The notes beneath the pieces were generated by a model, which saw nothing but the letters and a program-made list of their open reading frames with translations, was not told where the DNA came from and ran no database searches. A program made the position numbers and the translations under genes. A stretch of DNA of 64,000 nucleotides from Salvia splendens (Eukaryota > Streptophyta > Magnoliopsida > Lamiales > Lamiaceae): NCBI RefSeq assembly GCF_004379255.2, contig NC_056035.1:16203902-16267901 (forward strand). The letters are read 5' to 3'. Below are positions 23,777-34,163 of this stretch, piece by piece (position 1 is the first letter of the stretch; each line of letters begins with the position of its first letter).

Positions 23777-24601
23777 TACAATGTGTACCTCCAAAATTAT
23801 ACACATGCTTTTAAACGTTGTTTAAATTCGGATTTTTTCTTAAAATAGGCGAATTCAAGAACTAAATTCTATGATTGAGAGACTTTTTAAGTTAAGTAAT
23901 AAACAAAAGACTAAAGGTCAAAAGTGGTCCTAAACATATTACCGAAATACGAATTTGGTCCAAAACATTCACTTTTTGAAAATTGGGTCCTAAACAAATG
24001 AAATTATGTCAGATTGGTCCTTTTTTCACGATTCCATCAAAAACTAACGGTTAACGTCCAATTAATGATATTTTGACTTAATTAATATATAATTAATTAT
24101 AAAAAATAAAATTTAAAATTTTCAAAAATTCCACAATAAGAATTTTTCTGCCTTCTTCTTGTTGAAAATACTCACGACTTGGTGAATGAAGAAACGAGCT
24201 CGAGCGAAAAACATGGATGTAATGCAGCACGTGTGGATATTGATCATGTAGATAAGGAATCCAGAGCAGTTCTACCTCAGCTCATGAATTAGAAAGATGC
24301 TCTGTTGGGCCACTAACAACGTGGGTGAAATGGTGGTTGGAAGAAGGGATGATGGACCATGATCTAGTTAGTTTCAGATTGCACATTCTGTCAGTTACAA
24401 TAGATGACTATATATATAGCTTATTTTGTAACTTGTTGATCATCCGAAAAAGAAATAAAAAATGCAATTCTGAATTTACACAATGAAGTCCTTTTGTTTA
24501 CTTTCTTTTATTGCCATTTCGTTTATGGTATCAGAGCAGGTGCCTATGCCCCGACTCTATACCTTTCACCCTTATTTCCTTTCTTTCTTCTTTCTCCTAC
24601 G

Positions 24602-27471
24602 ATGGCGGAATCAGATTCAAACTCAACCACAACCACACAAGCTTCTGCACAAAATACTCTCCCTCATATCTCTACTGCCATTGTGCGAGGATATCGTTAG
24701 GAGTCTCACTTGACAGGAAGCCTACCGATCCCGCCGGAATTCATAGTCGTAAACGAATCAGACCAAATGGAGGTGAATGAAGATTTTCTGGCTTGGCATA
24801 GTCAAGACCAGCTACTCTCGACGTGGATACAAGCGTCGTTGTCAGATAGCGCATTGATTTTAGTGGTTGGCCTGAGCAGCGCAAAGGATATTTGGAATGC
24901 TCTTGAAACTAATTTTGCAAGCCAATCTAAGGCGAAAGTGATGCATTTTAGGCTGCAGTTGCAGACCTTGAAGAAGGAAGGTCTCTCCATGAAAGATTAC
25001 CTTAACAAAGTAAAGTCATGTTGTGATCTACTTGGGGCAGCAGGATGCCGAGTCCTTGAGCAAGATCAAATCCTATACATCCTTGCGGGTTTGGGCCACG
25101 AGTATGATTTTGTGATGGTGACAATCACTTCAAGAGGTGATATGTGGACTGTGCAAGATGTGACTGCACTCTTGCTTAGTTTCGAATCAAGATTGGATAG
25201 TGGAAAGCAATCAACTGTGGGGGCAGATGGATTGCTACCAACTGCAAATTTTGCCCATGTTTCTGGCCAAAGAAGGGACAACAACTATCAAAATAATTGA
25301 GGGGGATTCTCTGGAAGAAGTGAAGGAGGTCGAGGACACTTCGGTGGCAGGTCATCGAGGGGAGGTCGTGGAGGAAGAGGCTTTAGTTCCAAAATCATTT
25401 GTCAATTGTACCAAAAATCGGGACATGGAGCGGATAAGTGCTGGCACAGGTATGAACAAAGCTTCATTCCACAGCCAATTCAACAAGGCAGGCAACAACA
25501 ACAATCCAATCCCTCTGCCAACATTGTTCAAACTCGAGTTCATCAGCCACTTCCTCCTTCGTCCACCAGACCTCCATCAGAGTGCAACTTTGAGGGTAGC
25601 CAACTGACTTCTTGGTACTCGGATTGAGGAGCCACAAACCACATCTCTAATGACCTTTTGAACCTCAACATTAGCAGTGAGTATCATGGAGGTAAACAAC
25701 TTATTTTGGGGAATGGTTCTAGTGTTGACATTGATCATGTTGGTGAATCAAGTATTTGTCCAGTTTCTCCACACTGCTCTAAACCTCTTTTTCTCAAAAA
25801 TTTGCTTCATGTCTCTGCTATCACTAAAAATCTTTTGAGTGTGTCACAATTTGCTAGAGATAATGGTGTATTTTTTTAATTTCACTCTACTCATTGTCTT
25901 GTTAAGGACCAGGACAGTCAACAAACAATCCTCAAGGGTTCTCTTGATCAAGGTCTTTATCGCTTCTTTCTGCCTAAGTCTACTGTCATTCCAACACATC
26001 CAAATCTAGTTGTTCTTCCTCCTATAGCATGCTCAGCTACCTGGGGTTCCTCTTCCAGCATTGATGTTTCTAGTATAGGCCTATGACATAGGAGATTAGG
26101 TCATCCAGCTTTTAGCATTGTAACACATGTTCTGAATGGATGTAATATTCCTTTTGATTCAATGAAAACATATCATCTTTGTCATCCATGTTGTGTCTCA
26201 AAAGCGCACAGGCTCCCATATTCTGATTCTAAATCTACATACTCTCATCCTCTTGAACTTGTTCATAGTGATTTGTGGGGTCCTTCCCTGACAACTTCAA
26301 GGTGTGGATACTCCTATTATGTTACTTTCATTGATCAATTCAGTAGACATACTTGGATTTACCTCTTGAAGTTGAAAAGTGATGTCTATGCTGCATTTAA
26401 GAACTTTAAAGCTTTAGCTGAAAATCTTTTGTCTACCAAAATTAAAGTTCTTCAAAGTGATTGGGAAAGAGAGTTTCAAGGATTATCTGCTTTTCTGAAA
26501 GATAGTGGAATTCATCACCATTTTTCGTGCCCACACACACCTCAACAAAACGGTCTAGCTGAAAGGAAGCACCGACATATTGTTGAAACTGGCCTTGCCC
26601 TCTTATCTCAGGCTAATTTGCCTCCTAAATTTTGGGATGACGCATTCTTGACTGCGGTTCATCTGATCAACAGTTCATCTAATCAACAGACTGCCCTCAA
26701 AGATCATCAACATGAAATCTCCTTTTGAAATGCTCTTCAAGAAACAGCCTGATTACACTATTATGAGAGCATCCCCAACCTCATCCCAAATTCAAGCTCC
26801 AAGTCCCCTCCACGTCATCATTCTCCTAAATTTAAGTCTCATGCCACAACTCCTCTAACCCTGTAGACCACAACCCGGGCCACAACTATTAAATTGCAAT
26901 ATTCACAACTCCAACCTATTTTACTCGTAAAATAGAATACATTGAACAATTAAAACCGGGAAAATTCATTGTTCAGTCGAAAAAAAGAAAATTACAAATC
27001 CTAGAAAAAGAAAATTACAAATCCTAAAAATAAAAAAAAAAACTACTTCTTCTTCATTTGTAAGCGAAGGTATCCGATCATCTCATGGTGCAACTCGAGC
27101 TCGAACTCCGACATTGTCGAGGTATCCCTCGATGTCAACAAGTGTATAAATACACAAACAAAATTAAAAAAAATAAAATCGAGGGGACTTGCGGCCCGTC
27201 CGAAGAATCTAACGTCGGGCCGGGACTCGCTCATTGCGGCACGGGTGTAGTTAACCCTGAGCCGGGCCGGACTGCGAGCGCAGCCCCGGGACGCAACTGC
27301 GTCCTCGGGGGGTCCCAGGCCACAACTCGTCGACGTTTAACGCAAGGCCCGGGCCGGGACTCGCTCATTGCAGCCCCGTCCCCAGAGTTGGGGATGCTCT
27401 GAGAGTGTTTGGGTGTCTTTGCTACCCTCTCACGAGGCCTTACAACACTAATAAGTTGTAGTAAAGATTCT
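24602..27471 (+). pseudogene. Copia gag-protease-integrase, broken
   Basis: Gag starts at 24602 (MAESDSNSTTTT) and has an in-frame TAG at 24698-24700. It continues in the same frame with a UBN2/retrotran-gag type domain (AKVMHFRLQLQTLKKEGLSM, MKDYLNKVKSCCDLLGAAG) and a Gly/Arg-rich tail with a damaged zinc knuckle (CQLYQKSGHGADKC). The protease site is damaged at the D-stop-GATNH position near 25624. The integrase region shows HRRLGHPAF, the Zn-finger residues HLCHPCCVSKAH, DLWGPS, HTPQQNGLAERKHR and then KSPFEMLFKKQPDYT. The coding line is interrupted by the Harbinger MITE at 26767 and resumes after it with VFGCLCYPLTRPYNTNKL, ending at the deletion junction. Several stops and shifts make it non-functional. 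Confidence 0.88.
26767..27399. mobile_element. PIF/Harbinger-type MITE nested in copia integrase
   Basis: Perfect inverted ends GAGCATCCCCAAC and GTTGGGGATGCTC are flanked by TGA on both sides (26764-26766 and 27400-27402). Removing the element and one TGA rejoins the copia integrase reading line. The interior is GC-rich near the right end; a minus-strand open frame at 27043-27234 (ELELHHEMIGYLRLQMKKK) may be a leftover of a parental Harbinger ORF. Confidence 0.9.
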
Positions 27472-27774
27472 GAACTTACATAATGAAGTCCTTTTGTTTA
27501 CTTTGCTTTATTGCCATTTTCGTTTACTTCACTCCCACGACCCATCTCTTTCTGTCCTCTCCATCATTCTTCCCCAAATCACTCTCTTTTTTTGTGTCTC
27601 TCATCTCCTTCAGTCTACCTACATTCGCCCCACATTACAATACTAGAATCATCCATTCATTTGATAAATGTAAATCAACAAAACCAAGAAAAAAAAAAGT
27701 AATTTTCCAGTTATTCAATTGCCAAGAAACAACGATGTTGTCTAAAGTGAAAATTAAAAATTAAATGGAGGAAA

Positions 27775-29815
27775 TTAACTGACCCTTGGCTGAGCAATCG
27801 GGGGATCCTCGAAGAGGGAAAGGGAGAGCTGCTTGTGAGCTAGTCTGATATCAAAGAGGTTCAAACGGGAGGTGGGGTCATTGGCGATTATGTCCTTGAC
27901 GGGGAGCCTGAAGGGTGTGAGTAGTCTTATGAGTTATGCGCTTGCAAAATTCGATCTAAGCAATTGCTAGGTCGAGACACCACGCTTCTCCGAATTAACT
28001 GAATCACAGGGTCCAGTAACTCGAGGGATCGAATGGTGCTCCGGTCGTTGGGCACTCACGACTCTCCTTCAACAATTAAATTTCCTCAACCCGAATACTA
28101 TGGATTAGTATAGGGAAGTGGAGTCGATCCCACAGAGATGGATTCGTAGGCTAGTATTGAGAGAATTTGGACAAAATGGCTGCTGCCACGCAAAAGGGGT
28201 TGAGATTTTAACTACTACTAGACCTAGGCACAAAACGTAAATACTAGACCGAAGAACAAAGGACTCTTAAACCAAGTAACAGGCAGAAAAGTTTAAACAA
28301 TTCCTAGACCGAGTACATAACTACCGATAACCACTAGACAAAGGAAATAAAAAGTGGGGACCATGAAATCCAATCCTGACAACGTACGGTAAAGCTGCAG
28401 CTAACAATCTTCATGCACTTTTCTAACTAATTCAGATTCGCAAATGGAGAAAACAGAGGAAATGCCCAGATTCAAACATAATAAACAGATTTGGTCGACG
28501 GAAACTTACAATAACTCGAAGATACGACAGATCTACGTAAACTAGGCGAAATGAAATGTAAATACGTAAACTAGGCATGGAAATCAAGTACTCCTTCTCA
28601 GATTACGTCGGACGCTTAATCCACTCCGGATCCAAGCCATCCGAACCCAACAAACAGCAAAACCAACGCCATAACTCCGATTTTCACAGATCTACTCCAA
28701 TCTCAATCAATCATGAACAATCTGCAAACAAATCACAAACTCCAGCAAAACTCAACCTCCGATTCATCCAAAAAGCAGAACCATTCTTCAGATCCAAACA
28801 ACAAGTATCGGCAATAAATCAGAACCAACTGCAAAAATAACTAACTCCGACAATCCTAACTCGAAATCAATCGAACTCAACCAGCAAACCAGAAATGAAC
28901 ACAATAGACATAAGCGAAAGTAAAATCTGGAATAAAACCGGAAATATTGGTTGTCAAAAGAAAATCGAGCTTCGAACAGCGAAGCTCGGCGGAATCAGTG
29001 TAAATAGCAACGGAAATGTAAATTGTTTCTTCGCCCTTGAACTAGGACGGTGTTACAACCCTCGAACCATTGTCGGAAAGCTAAACGTGAACCACCAGCC
29101 AAGTGCTAACTGGAATCTCTCGCGAATTCAGAGTCAAGTGTGTGGAAAGGTGAATCGAGCAAGGAGCTGTTAGTGAGGCCTCCAGCCGAGAAGGTCCCTC
29201 CAGCCTGCATGCTTCTCCCTTTTATAGATGCGGACATAGCCTTCTAGAGTTTTCGTAGAAATCCCTATTCTACCCTTCAACTCCGAGGCTTCCTCCGTCT
29301 AGCAATTTTCTTCCAATTGTTCACCCTTTCGCCAGTTTCCTAGGACCATGCAAGCGTCCTCTTCTTTTCCTGGATCTGGCGAAAAACTTCACATACCTGA
29401 CTTAATTCAATGCGTTAGACCCAGCAATTTCATGAAATGAACCCCTAGACCGATGCATGAAATTAGCCTTATCAGAGCCATAGAAAGAACTCTTCCTGTG
29501 ATAGGCTTTGGACGCCGGTAAGGCTGTCGTAGCCTGCAGCTCACTCCCATATAAGGCCATGGTGTCGAATTTGGTGAGACACGGGCCATACATGTATACT
29601 TGGGGGAGGCCTGAACCCGAGAAGCTGTAAAATTTGACGTCCTTGGGGAAGAGGCCAGGCGGCAGGCCCATGGATTTAAGGAGGTCGTGGATGGAGGTGG
29701 AATGGCAGAGTGGTACACAAACAAGGAGAAGCTTGATTCCGATTTGAGGAAGAAGGAAGGAGAAGAGAGAGATGGGAGAGAAGAAGATATAGAAATTTTG
29801 ATTTTGGAATTTCAT
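27775..29815 (-). pseudogene. DUF538 (SVB-like) secreted protein gene carried by the Pack-MULE, split by an insertion
   Basis: On the minus strand the N-terminal part starts at Met 29815 with a hydrophobic leader (LFSFLLPQIGIKLLLVCVPL), then SIHDLLKSMGLPPGLFPKDV, KFYSFSGSGLPQVYMYGPCL and TKFDTMALYGSEL, ending near 29545. The C-terminal part lies at about 27915-27775: LPVKDIIANDPTSRLNLFDI, then RLAHKQLSLSLFEDPP and IAQPRVS, stop at 27775-27777. These are the two halves of a DUF538 domain; plant proteins of this kind are often secreted and stress-related (SMALLER WITH VARIABLE BRANCHES family). The middle of the domain is replaced by about 1.6 kb of inserted DNA, so the present copy is broken. 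The start lies at the inner edge of the MULE right inverted repeat. Confidence 0.85.
27915..29545. other. Insertion of about 1.6 kb splitting the DUF538 payload, LTR-like
   Basis: Located between the two DUF538 halves. It contains the phrase gtggagtcgatcccacagagatgg near 28128, of a kind common in LTRs of Tat/Athila-type Gypsy elements (compare gtgtcgaaccacagggagg at 39720), and a TATA-like tttatag near 29220. No primer site, pol domain or clear terminal duplication was found. A solo LTR is the best guess; open frames at 28577-29173 look non-coding. Confidence 0.4.
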
Positions 29816-29995
29816 TATTTTTTATAATTAATTATATATGAATTTAGCCAAAATATCATTAATCGGGCGTACGGCAATATATTTAAGACCACTTTGGACC
29901 TTTATTCTAAACTAAAACTATGATTTGAAAGAACTGAAGGGGCGATTTGAAAATAAAATAAAGCATGAGGCCAATCTTGTAAAGAAGAAATTCTA

Positions 29996-30050
29996 AAACC
30001 CTAAACCCAATCATCGCAACCATTGCAGTCGCCGCCTCCGTTTATTTATA
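29996..30050 (+). promoter_or_regulatory. Core promoter of the cyclophilin gene: telo-box and TATA
   Basis: AAACCCTAAACCC (29996-30008) is a telo-box-type element, common in promoters of plant translation and growth genes. TTTATTTATA (30041-30050) is the likely TATA box. Both lie 90-145 bp downstream of the Pack-MULE end at 29907, so little native promoter separates them from the transposon. Confidence 0.55.
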
Positions 30051-30528
30051 TCACACTTTAGTCTTCACTTGTCCTAGTATTCCTTCCTATTCTTCTCGCA
30101 GCTTTCACTAAGGTAAATCAATCCTTCCATTTTCCTTATTTCTTCTTCTTCTATGCTAAGTTTACGCTGTTTTTGTTTCGAAATTGAGAGACGGAAGCAC
30201 AGATCGAAGGCTTCATGGGTGTAAATTGACAGCCTATGGAGCTCAAAAATTGTGCGACATTAAAATTTGTCCATAAATTTTATAGCTTCTTGATTTGTAT
30301 CGCTTCACCTGGAGGACCTTTTACTGGACATACACGATCTCTCATTATCTCTGCATTCTAGAGAAGAATGCAATTGATTGAGGGAAGCGGCTGAGATCGT
30401 ATTAGTTTTATCATAGATTTTTGATGTTTTGTGTTGCTGTATATGTATATGGTTAGTTATGTTATCGTATAATTAGCTGTATACTGAATCAACCAATTCA
30501 TTTGTAAAATGTTTGTTTCCAGAGCAGA

Positions 30529-31053
30529 ATGAAGAATCCAAAGGTTTTCTTCGACATATTGATCGGGAGAGCGAAAGCTGGGCGCGTTGTGATGGAGCTC
30601 TTTGCCGACACCACTCCGAAAACCGCCGAGAACTTCCGAGCTCTGTGCACCGGCGAGAAAGGAATAGGATCTTCCGGGAAGCCACTGCATTTCAAAGGAT
30701 CTAAATTCCATCGCATCATCCCTAATTTCATGTGTCAAGGCGGTGACTTCACTCGCGGCAACGGTACTGGCGGAGAATCCATCTATGGAGCCAAGTTCGC
30801 CGATGAGAATTTCACTCTAAAGCACAAGAAGCCAGGCCTCTTGTCCATGGCAAATGCTGGTAAAAACACCAATGGCTCTCAATTCTTCATCACCACCGCG
30901 ATTACCTCGTGGCTCGACGGTAAACATGTAGTCTTTGGGGAAGTTGTTGATGGTTACGATGTAGTCAAGCAGATGGAGAAGGTTGGCTCCGACGCCGGAA
31001 CGCCCTCCTCTACTGTTTTGATTGAGGATTGTGGCCAGATTGTTGAAGATTAG
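30529..31053 (+). CDS. Cytosolic cyclophilin, peptidyl-prolyl cis-trans isomerase
   Basis: 174 codons in one exon, start [10 protein letters not shown], end CGQIVED. Cyclophilins isomerise Xaa-Pro bonds and bind cyclosporin A. The full single domain is present: FHRIIPNF with catalytic Arg62, [34 protein letters not shown], and [11 protein letters not shown] with Trp128 that favours cyclosporin binding. The segment [14 protein letters not shown] holds the plant-type insertion loop typical of the CYP18/19 class. There is no signal peptide or targeting extension, so cytosol and nucleus are expected. The start is the first ATG after a 5'-UTR intron (donor at 30113, acceptor ending 30522), a common layout that raises expression. 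The frame is intact; this is the only clearly complete conserved gene in the central part of the window. Confidence 0.97.
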   Translation: MKNPKVFFDILIGRAKAGRVVMELFADTTPKTAENFRALCTGEKGIGSSGKPLHFKGSKFHRIIPNFMCQGGDFTRGNGTGGESIYGAKFADENFTLKHKKPGLLSMANAGKNTNGSQFFITTAITSWLDGKHVVFGEVVDGYDVVKQMEKVGSDAGTPSSTVLIEDCGQIVED

Positions 31054-31683
31054 CTTTTGCTTACGATTTGTTTGTGAATCATAATAAGATTTGTTATCTT
31101 GTTCATACTTCTTTCAATCATCATTTGTTTTTGCTTTAACAATAATTTTAGCTGCCTTAGGTAAAAGTTCCATTGTATACAAATAGTATGGAATATCTCT
31201 GTTATTCTAGTCGTCATCAACCAATTGGTCTGCAACATCATCTCTAGGCGGCCGGACCACCAAGAGCACCATACCGAGGCTCTTATTTATCCCCAACTGC
31301 TTCAACGTGACGACGGACGTAATTTTATCAACGGGTTACTGGTGTCGAGGGTGGTAATCACGTAATTGAGTTAAAATCTGATTAAAAAGCTACTAAAATA
31401 ATCATATGTTTAGAATCAATTTTGGCATATACTTAAGTAAGGAACTTTATAAGTTAACGATAGAGAATAAGTTGAGAAATATTCCAAGCAAAAACCCAAA
31501 ACCCTACCTGTCAAAAAAATAAAATAGTTAAAAAGTGAAAACCCCGTCCTCCATTTCCCAGCTCTCATACTCATAATCTTGTTAGAGAAGGAAACACAAC
31601 ACAGAGATAGACTGAGCTCCTCATTCACCACTGCCCCTAAAATGACTTATTCAGCTCAATAAAGCTTTGGAACACAACTTATT
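31054..31683. other. Intergenic region between cyclophilin and the RLT3-like gene
   Basis: Holds the cyclophilin 3' region and the upstream region of the RLT3-like gene. No ORF, repeat or clear motif was recognised. Confidence 0.4.
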
Positions 31684-32919
31684 ATGGTAAACAAAAAGGG
31701 AAAGAAAATCCGGCAGAAGTGTAATCAGGAATTCGGAAATGGCGAAGGCATTCACAATTCGCGAAGCAGAGCTTCTGATGAGAAGACGAAGAGCAAGCGG
31801 AATCAGCATGCATTTATGAATGAGAATGATTGCAGGCACCGGCTTCAAGAGCTTTTGTACAGTCCGGAGGATATTTTCGCCAAAATTTTTAGGAAGGACG
31901 GTCCTGCGCTGGGCGATGAATTTGGTCCTCTTCCGTCTAATGCTTTTCCAGGCGGTAAGAATTTAGAATTAAAAGGGTGTTGTAGCGTTCTTTTGCTTAC
32001 TTTTTGTTGTTCGTGTGCATAATAATGATTGGGTCTGAACTGTTAGCTTGGGTTCATTTCCGATAATTGAGATGTTGAGTGTCCTGGATTTCTGATGATT
32101 AGCGCCTCAAGTGGCTGTTATTTGTATTTAAAGCGGAATTATTTGAAAATTAGGGATTATGTTTTGGAGTTAACTCATGACGCAGACATAACTAACCTGT
32201 CATTACGATGCAGGAAGTACATTGGAAACGTAGAATACTGGTTAAGACTCTTCACTTCTGAATAAGGGCTAAATTCCTTGACTGAGCTACGAAACTTGAA
32301 CATAAATATTACTAGTAGTATACACTTTTGCTTGCTTTTAAAAGTGCCGTTTCCGGATGTGGAGATGCACAAGCGGATACTGCAACCTCAAATGGATAAG
32401 TTGATCACTTAAGTAGAACTAGTGATTGCTCTGTTAATTAGTATATTGAACCAATATTGCTATTCTAGATTTTCAGGTCACTTGGTCGAATTACGTAGAT
32501 TTTATCGAATTACTTAGATTTTATACTCAAGCTGCCTTGGACAATTATCCATTCAATATTTGACATAGTAAGCTCATCACTCCATTTTTCCAGTAATAGC
32601 TGTCACTATTTAGCCTTTAATTTTTGCAAATAGATGGTAGGACCAAATGACATTACAGATGGTTATGCTGGATTACTGGTATCACAAGATGGAATATCTG
32701 AGTTTGTGCGCAGACATATAGCCTTGAGTTGGTATCACACTCTGAATTCCTTAGAGGGCATGCTCCAAATTTAGCTTCTGAATGCTCACCAGTTTGGTTT
32801 TTCTAGTGTTTTTGCATCTCCATGTTGGTAAACCAAATTTGTTCCAATATCGCAACTAATTATAAGGAATAAAATGAAGCAACGAACTCATGGAAAATGA
32901 CTAGAGTGGTATTCCTTCC

Positions 32920-34163
32920 CAATGTTATGGATGGCGTATGGCGGCTTACGGCGGTGAGCCAAAAAACCGCCACAGGGATATGGCGGTCGATAAATAAATT
33001 AATAAAATATTAGTAATATATGTATATATAAATTCAAAAAATTAGAAAATAATAAAAAAATGTAATATATCAAGTTATCAACTATTAAAACAATAAATAA
33101 AGCATAAAGTCATAAGCAATTATATAATATGCCTACCATAATAAGTCTTAGTCCAACAATCAAAATATAAAGTCATCATCACAAATTCATAATACATATC
33201 AAATCTAAATTAAAACCATCCTCAATCATCACCATCCCCAACATAGTCATCCTCCACAAGATAGTTATCCTCATCCTCATCGATATCATCGTCCTCCAAC
33301 GAAGTAGATCCTTCTTCTTCATCCCCAACTTCTTCATCTTCCAATTCTTCATCCACAAGCTCTCTTTCTTCAACCACTGTCGCCAATCTGCCTTTCCCTA
33401 ATTGGTCTTTCCCTTTTCTAGATGTGGTTGTGGTTCTTGAGGCTTTCCTAGAACTTGATAATGTAGAAGCTTCTTTTCTTTTCTTAGACCTAGTATATGT
33501 GATAGGCTCTCCAATCGCCGACGACTCGTAGACAGTATCCCAATCAAGTGAATCTCCATCAAAAACTCTATCACTGCCTTCACCATCAGCACCATCCAAC
33601 TCTCCAACCAACCACTCATTACAGTGATCAATGTAATCGAGTGAAATAGGATCGAGTGTATGTCTTTTGTCGTACCTATCATTCAATTTTTGGTTATATT
33701 TTACGTAAACCAAATCATGCATCTTTTGATGCTCGAGCAGCGGGCGGCGGCGACGTGACTAGGGCAGTGGGACTGGGGGGCGGCGGTCGGGGGCGGGCGG
33801 CGGCGACGTGACTAGGGCAGTGGGACTGGGGCGCAACAGGTTGGGTTTGTTTGAGAGGGAAAGAGATACTATGAAAAAAACCCTAGATTTTGACTTAATT
33901 GGCATTTTATTTCATCATTTGGGCCGGGTTAAGGGTTAAACATCATTTGGGCCGTGTTATTTGGTAATTGGGCTGAGGTTTGGGGCAGCCCAACCAAAAG
34001 TGACGCCATAACTGCCATGGCACCGCCATGGCGCCTCACTCATGGCGGCAAATGGCGGTCGCCATAAAAAAGTTTTGTGGCAGCTCGTGGCGATGGCGTT
34101 TTTTCTGAAACCCGCCACGCAATGGCGCCACGGCGGCGCCATGGCCGCTTTTTAATAACATTG
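32920..34163 (-). mobile_element. hAT transposon, internally deleted, in RLT3 intron 1
   Basis: The ends CAATGTTAT (32920) and ATAACATTG (ending 34163) are inverted. The 8-bp duplication TTCCTTCC is perfect on both sides (32912-32919 and 34164-34171). Subterminal zones are packed with ggcgg/ccgcc words, typical of transposase-binding regions of hAT elements. A fragment of the transposase C-terminus is carried on the minus strand. Near 33742-33830 a unit of about 52 bp (gggcggcggcgacgtgac...) is duplicated. Confidence 0.9.
33222..33722 (-). pseudogene. hAT transposase C-terminal fragment with acidic tail
   Basis: 166 codons with no N-terminal half. MHDLVYVKYNQKLNDRYDKR and DPISLDYIDHCNEWLVGEL match the region after the hAT dimerisation domain of plant BED-finger hAT transposases. 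A serine/lysine stretch and a long Asp/Glu tail follow. The BED finger and the catalytic part are missing, so this is a remnant inside a deleted element, not a host gene. Confidence 0.7.

Larger units (their letters stand above)
24160..27526 (+). mobile_element. Truncated Ty1/Copia retrotransposon inside the MULE left inverted repeat
   Basis: The 5' LTR is about 24160-24525 (starts TGTTGAAAATAC, with TATATATATAG near 24397). A tRNA-iMet primer site TGGTATCAGAGCA follows at 24527. A copy of only the last 70 bp of the LTR (attctgaacttacataatg... to cgttta) lies at 27457-27526. Flanks cttct (24155-24159) and cttca (27527-27531) match at 4 of 5. Sequence from the end of integrase to most of the 3' LTR is deleted, so RT and RNase H are absent. 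MULE inverted-repeat sequence resumes right after it. Confidence 0.8.
23909..29907. mobile_element. Pack-MULE (Mutator-like) carrying a DUF538 gene, with nested insertions
   Basis: The left end (GACTAAAGGTCAAAAGTGGTCC, 23909) and the right end (as reverse complement GAATAAAGGTCCAAAGTGGTC, ending 29907) pair over long inverted repeats. Shared words include ATTAATGATATTTTG, TATAATTAATTATAAAAAATAA and a later TTCTTCTC-CCCATCTCT stretch, giving arms of roughly 200 bp or more. The flanks TAAACAAAA (23900-23908) and TAAACTAAA (29908-29916) match at 8 of 9, as expected for a Mutator 9-bp duplication. The payload is a minus-strand DUF538 gene. A copia element (24160-27526) interrupts the left repeat and another insertion (about 27915-29545) splits the payload. 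A related end is present at 63511. Confidence 0.8.

Noticed and set aside
29402..29545. C-terminal part of the DUF538 open frame (after ALYGSEL)
   Set aside because: Similarity to DUF538 stops at about 29545; the remaining residues are translated insertion sequence, not domain.
32997..33200. AT-rich part of the hAT element as an RLT3 exon
   Set aside because: It lies inside the perfect TTCCTTCC duplication and has no frame joining the flanking RLT3 exons, which splice in phase without it.
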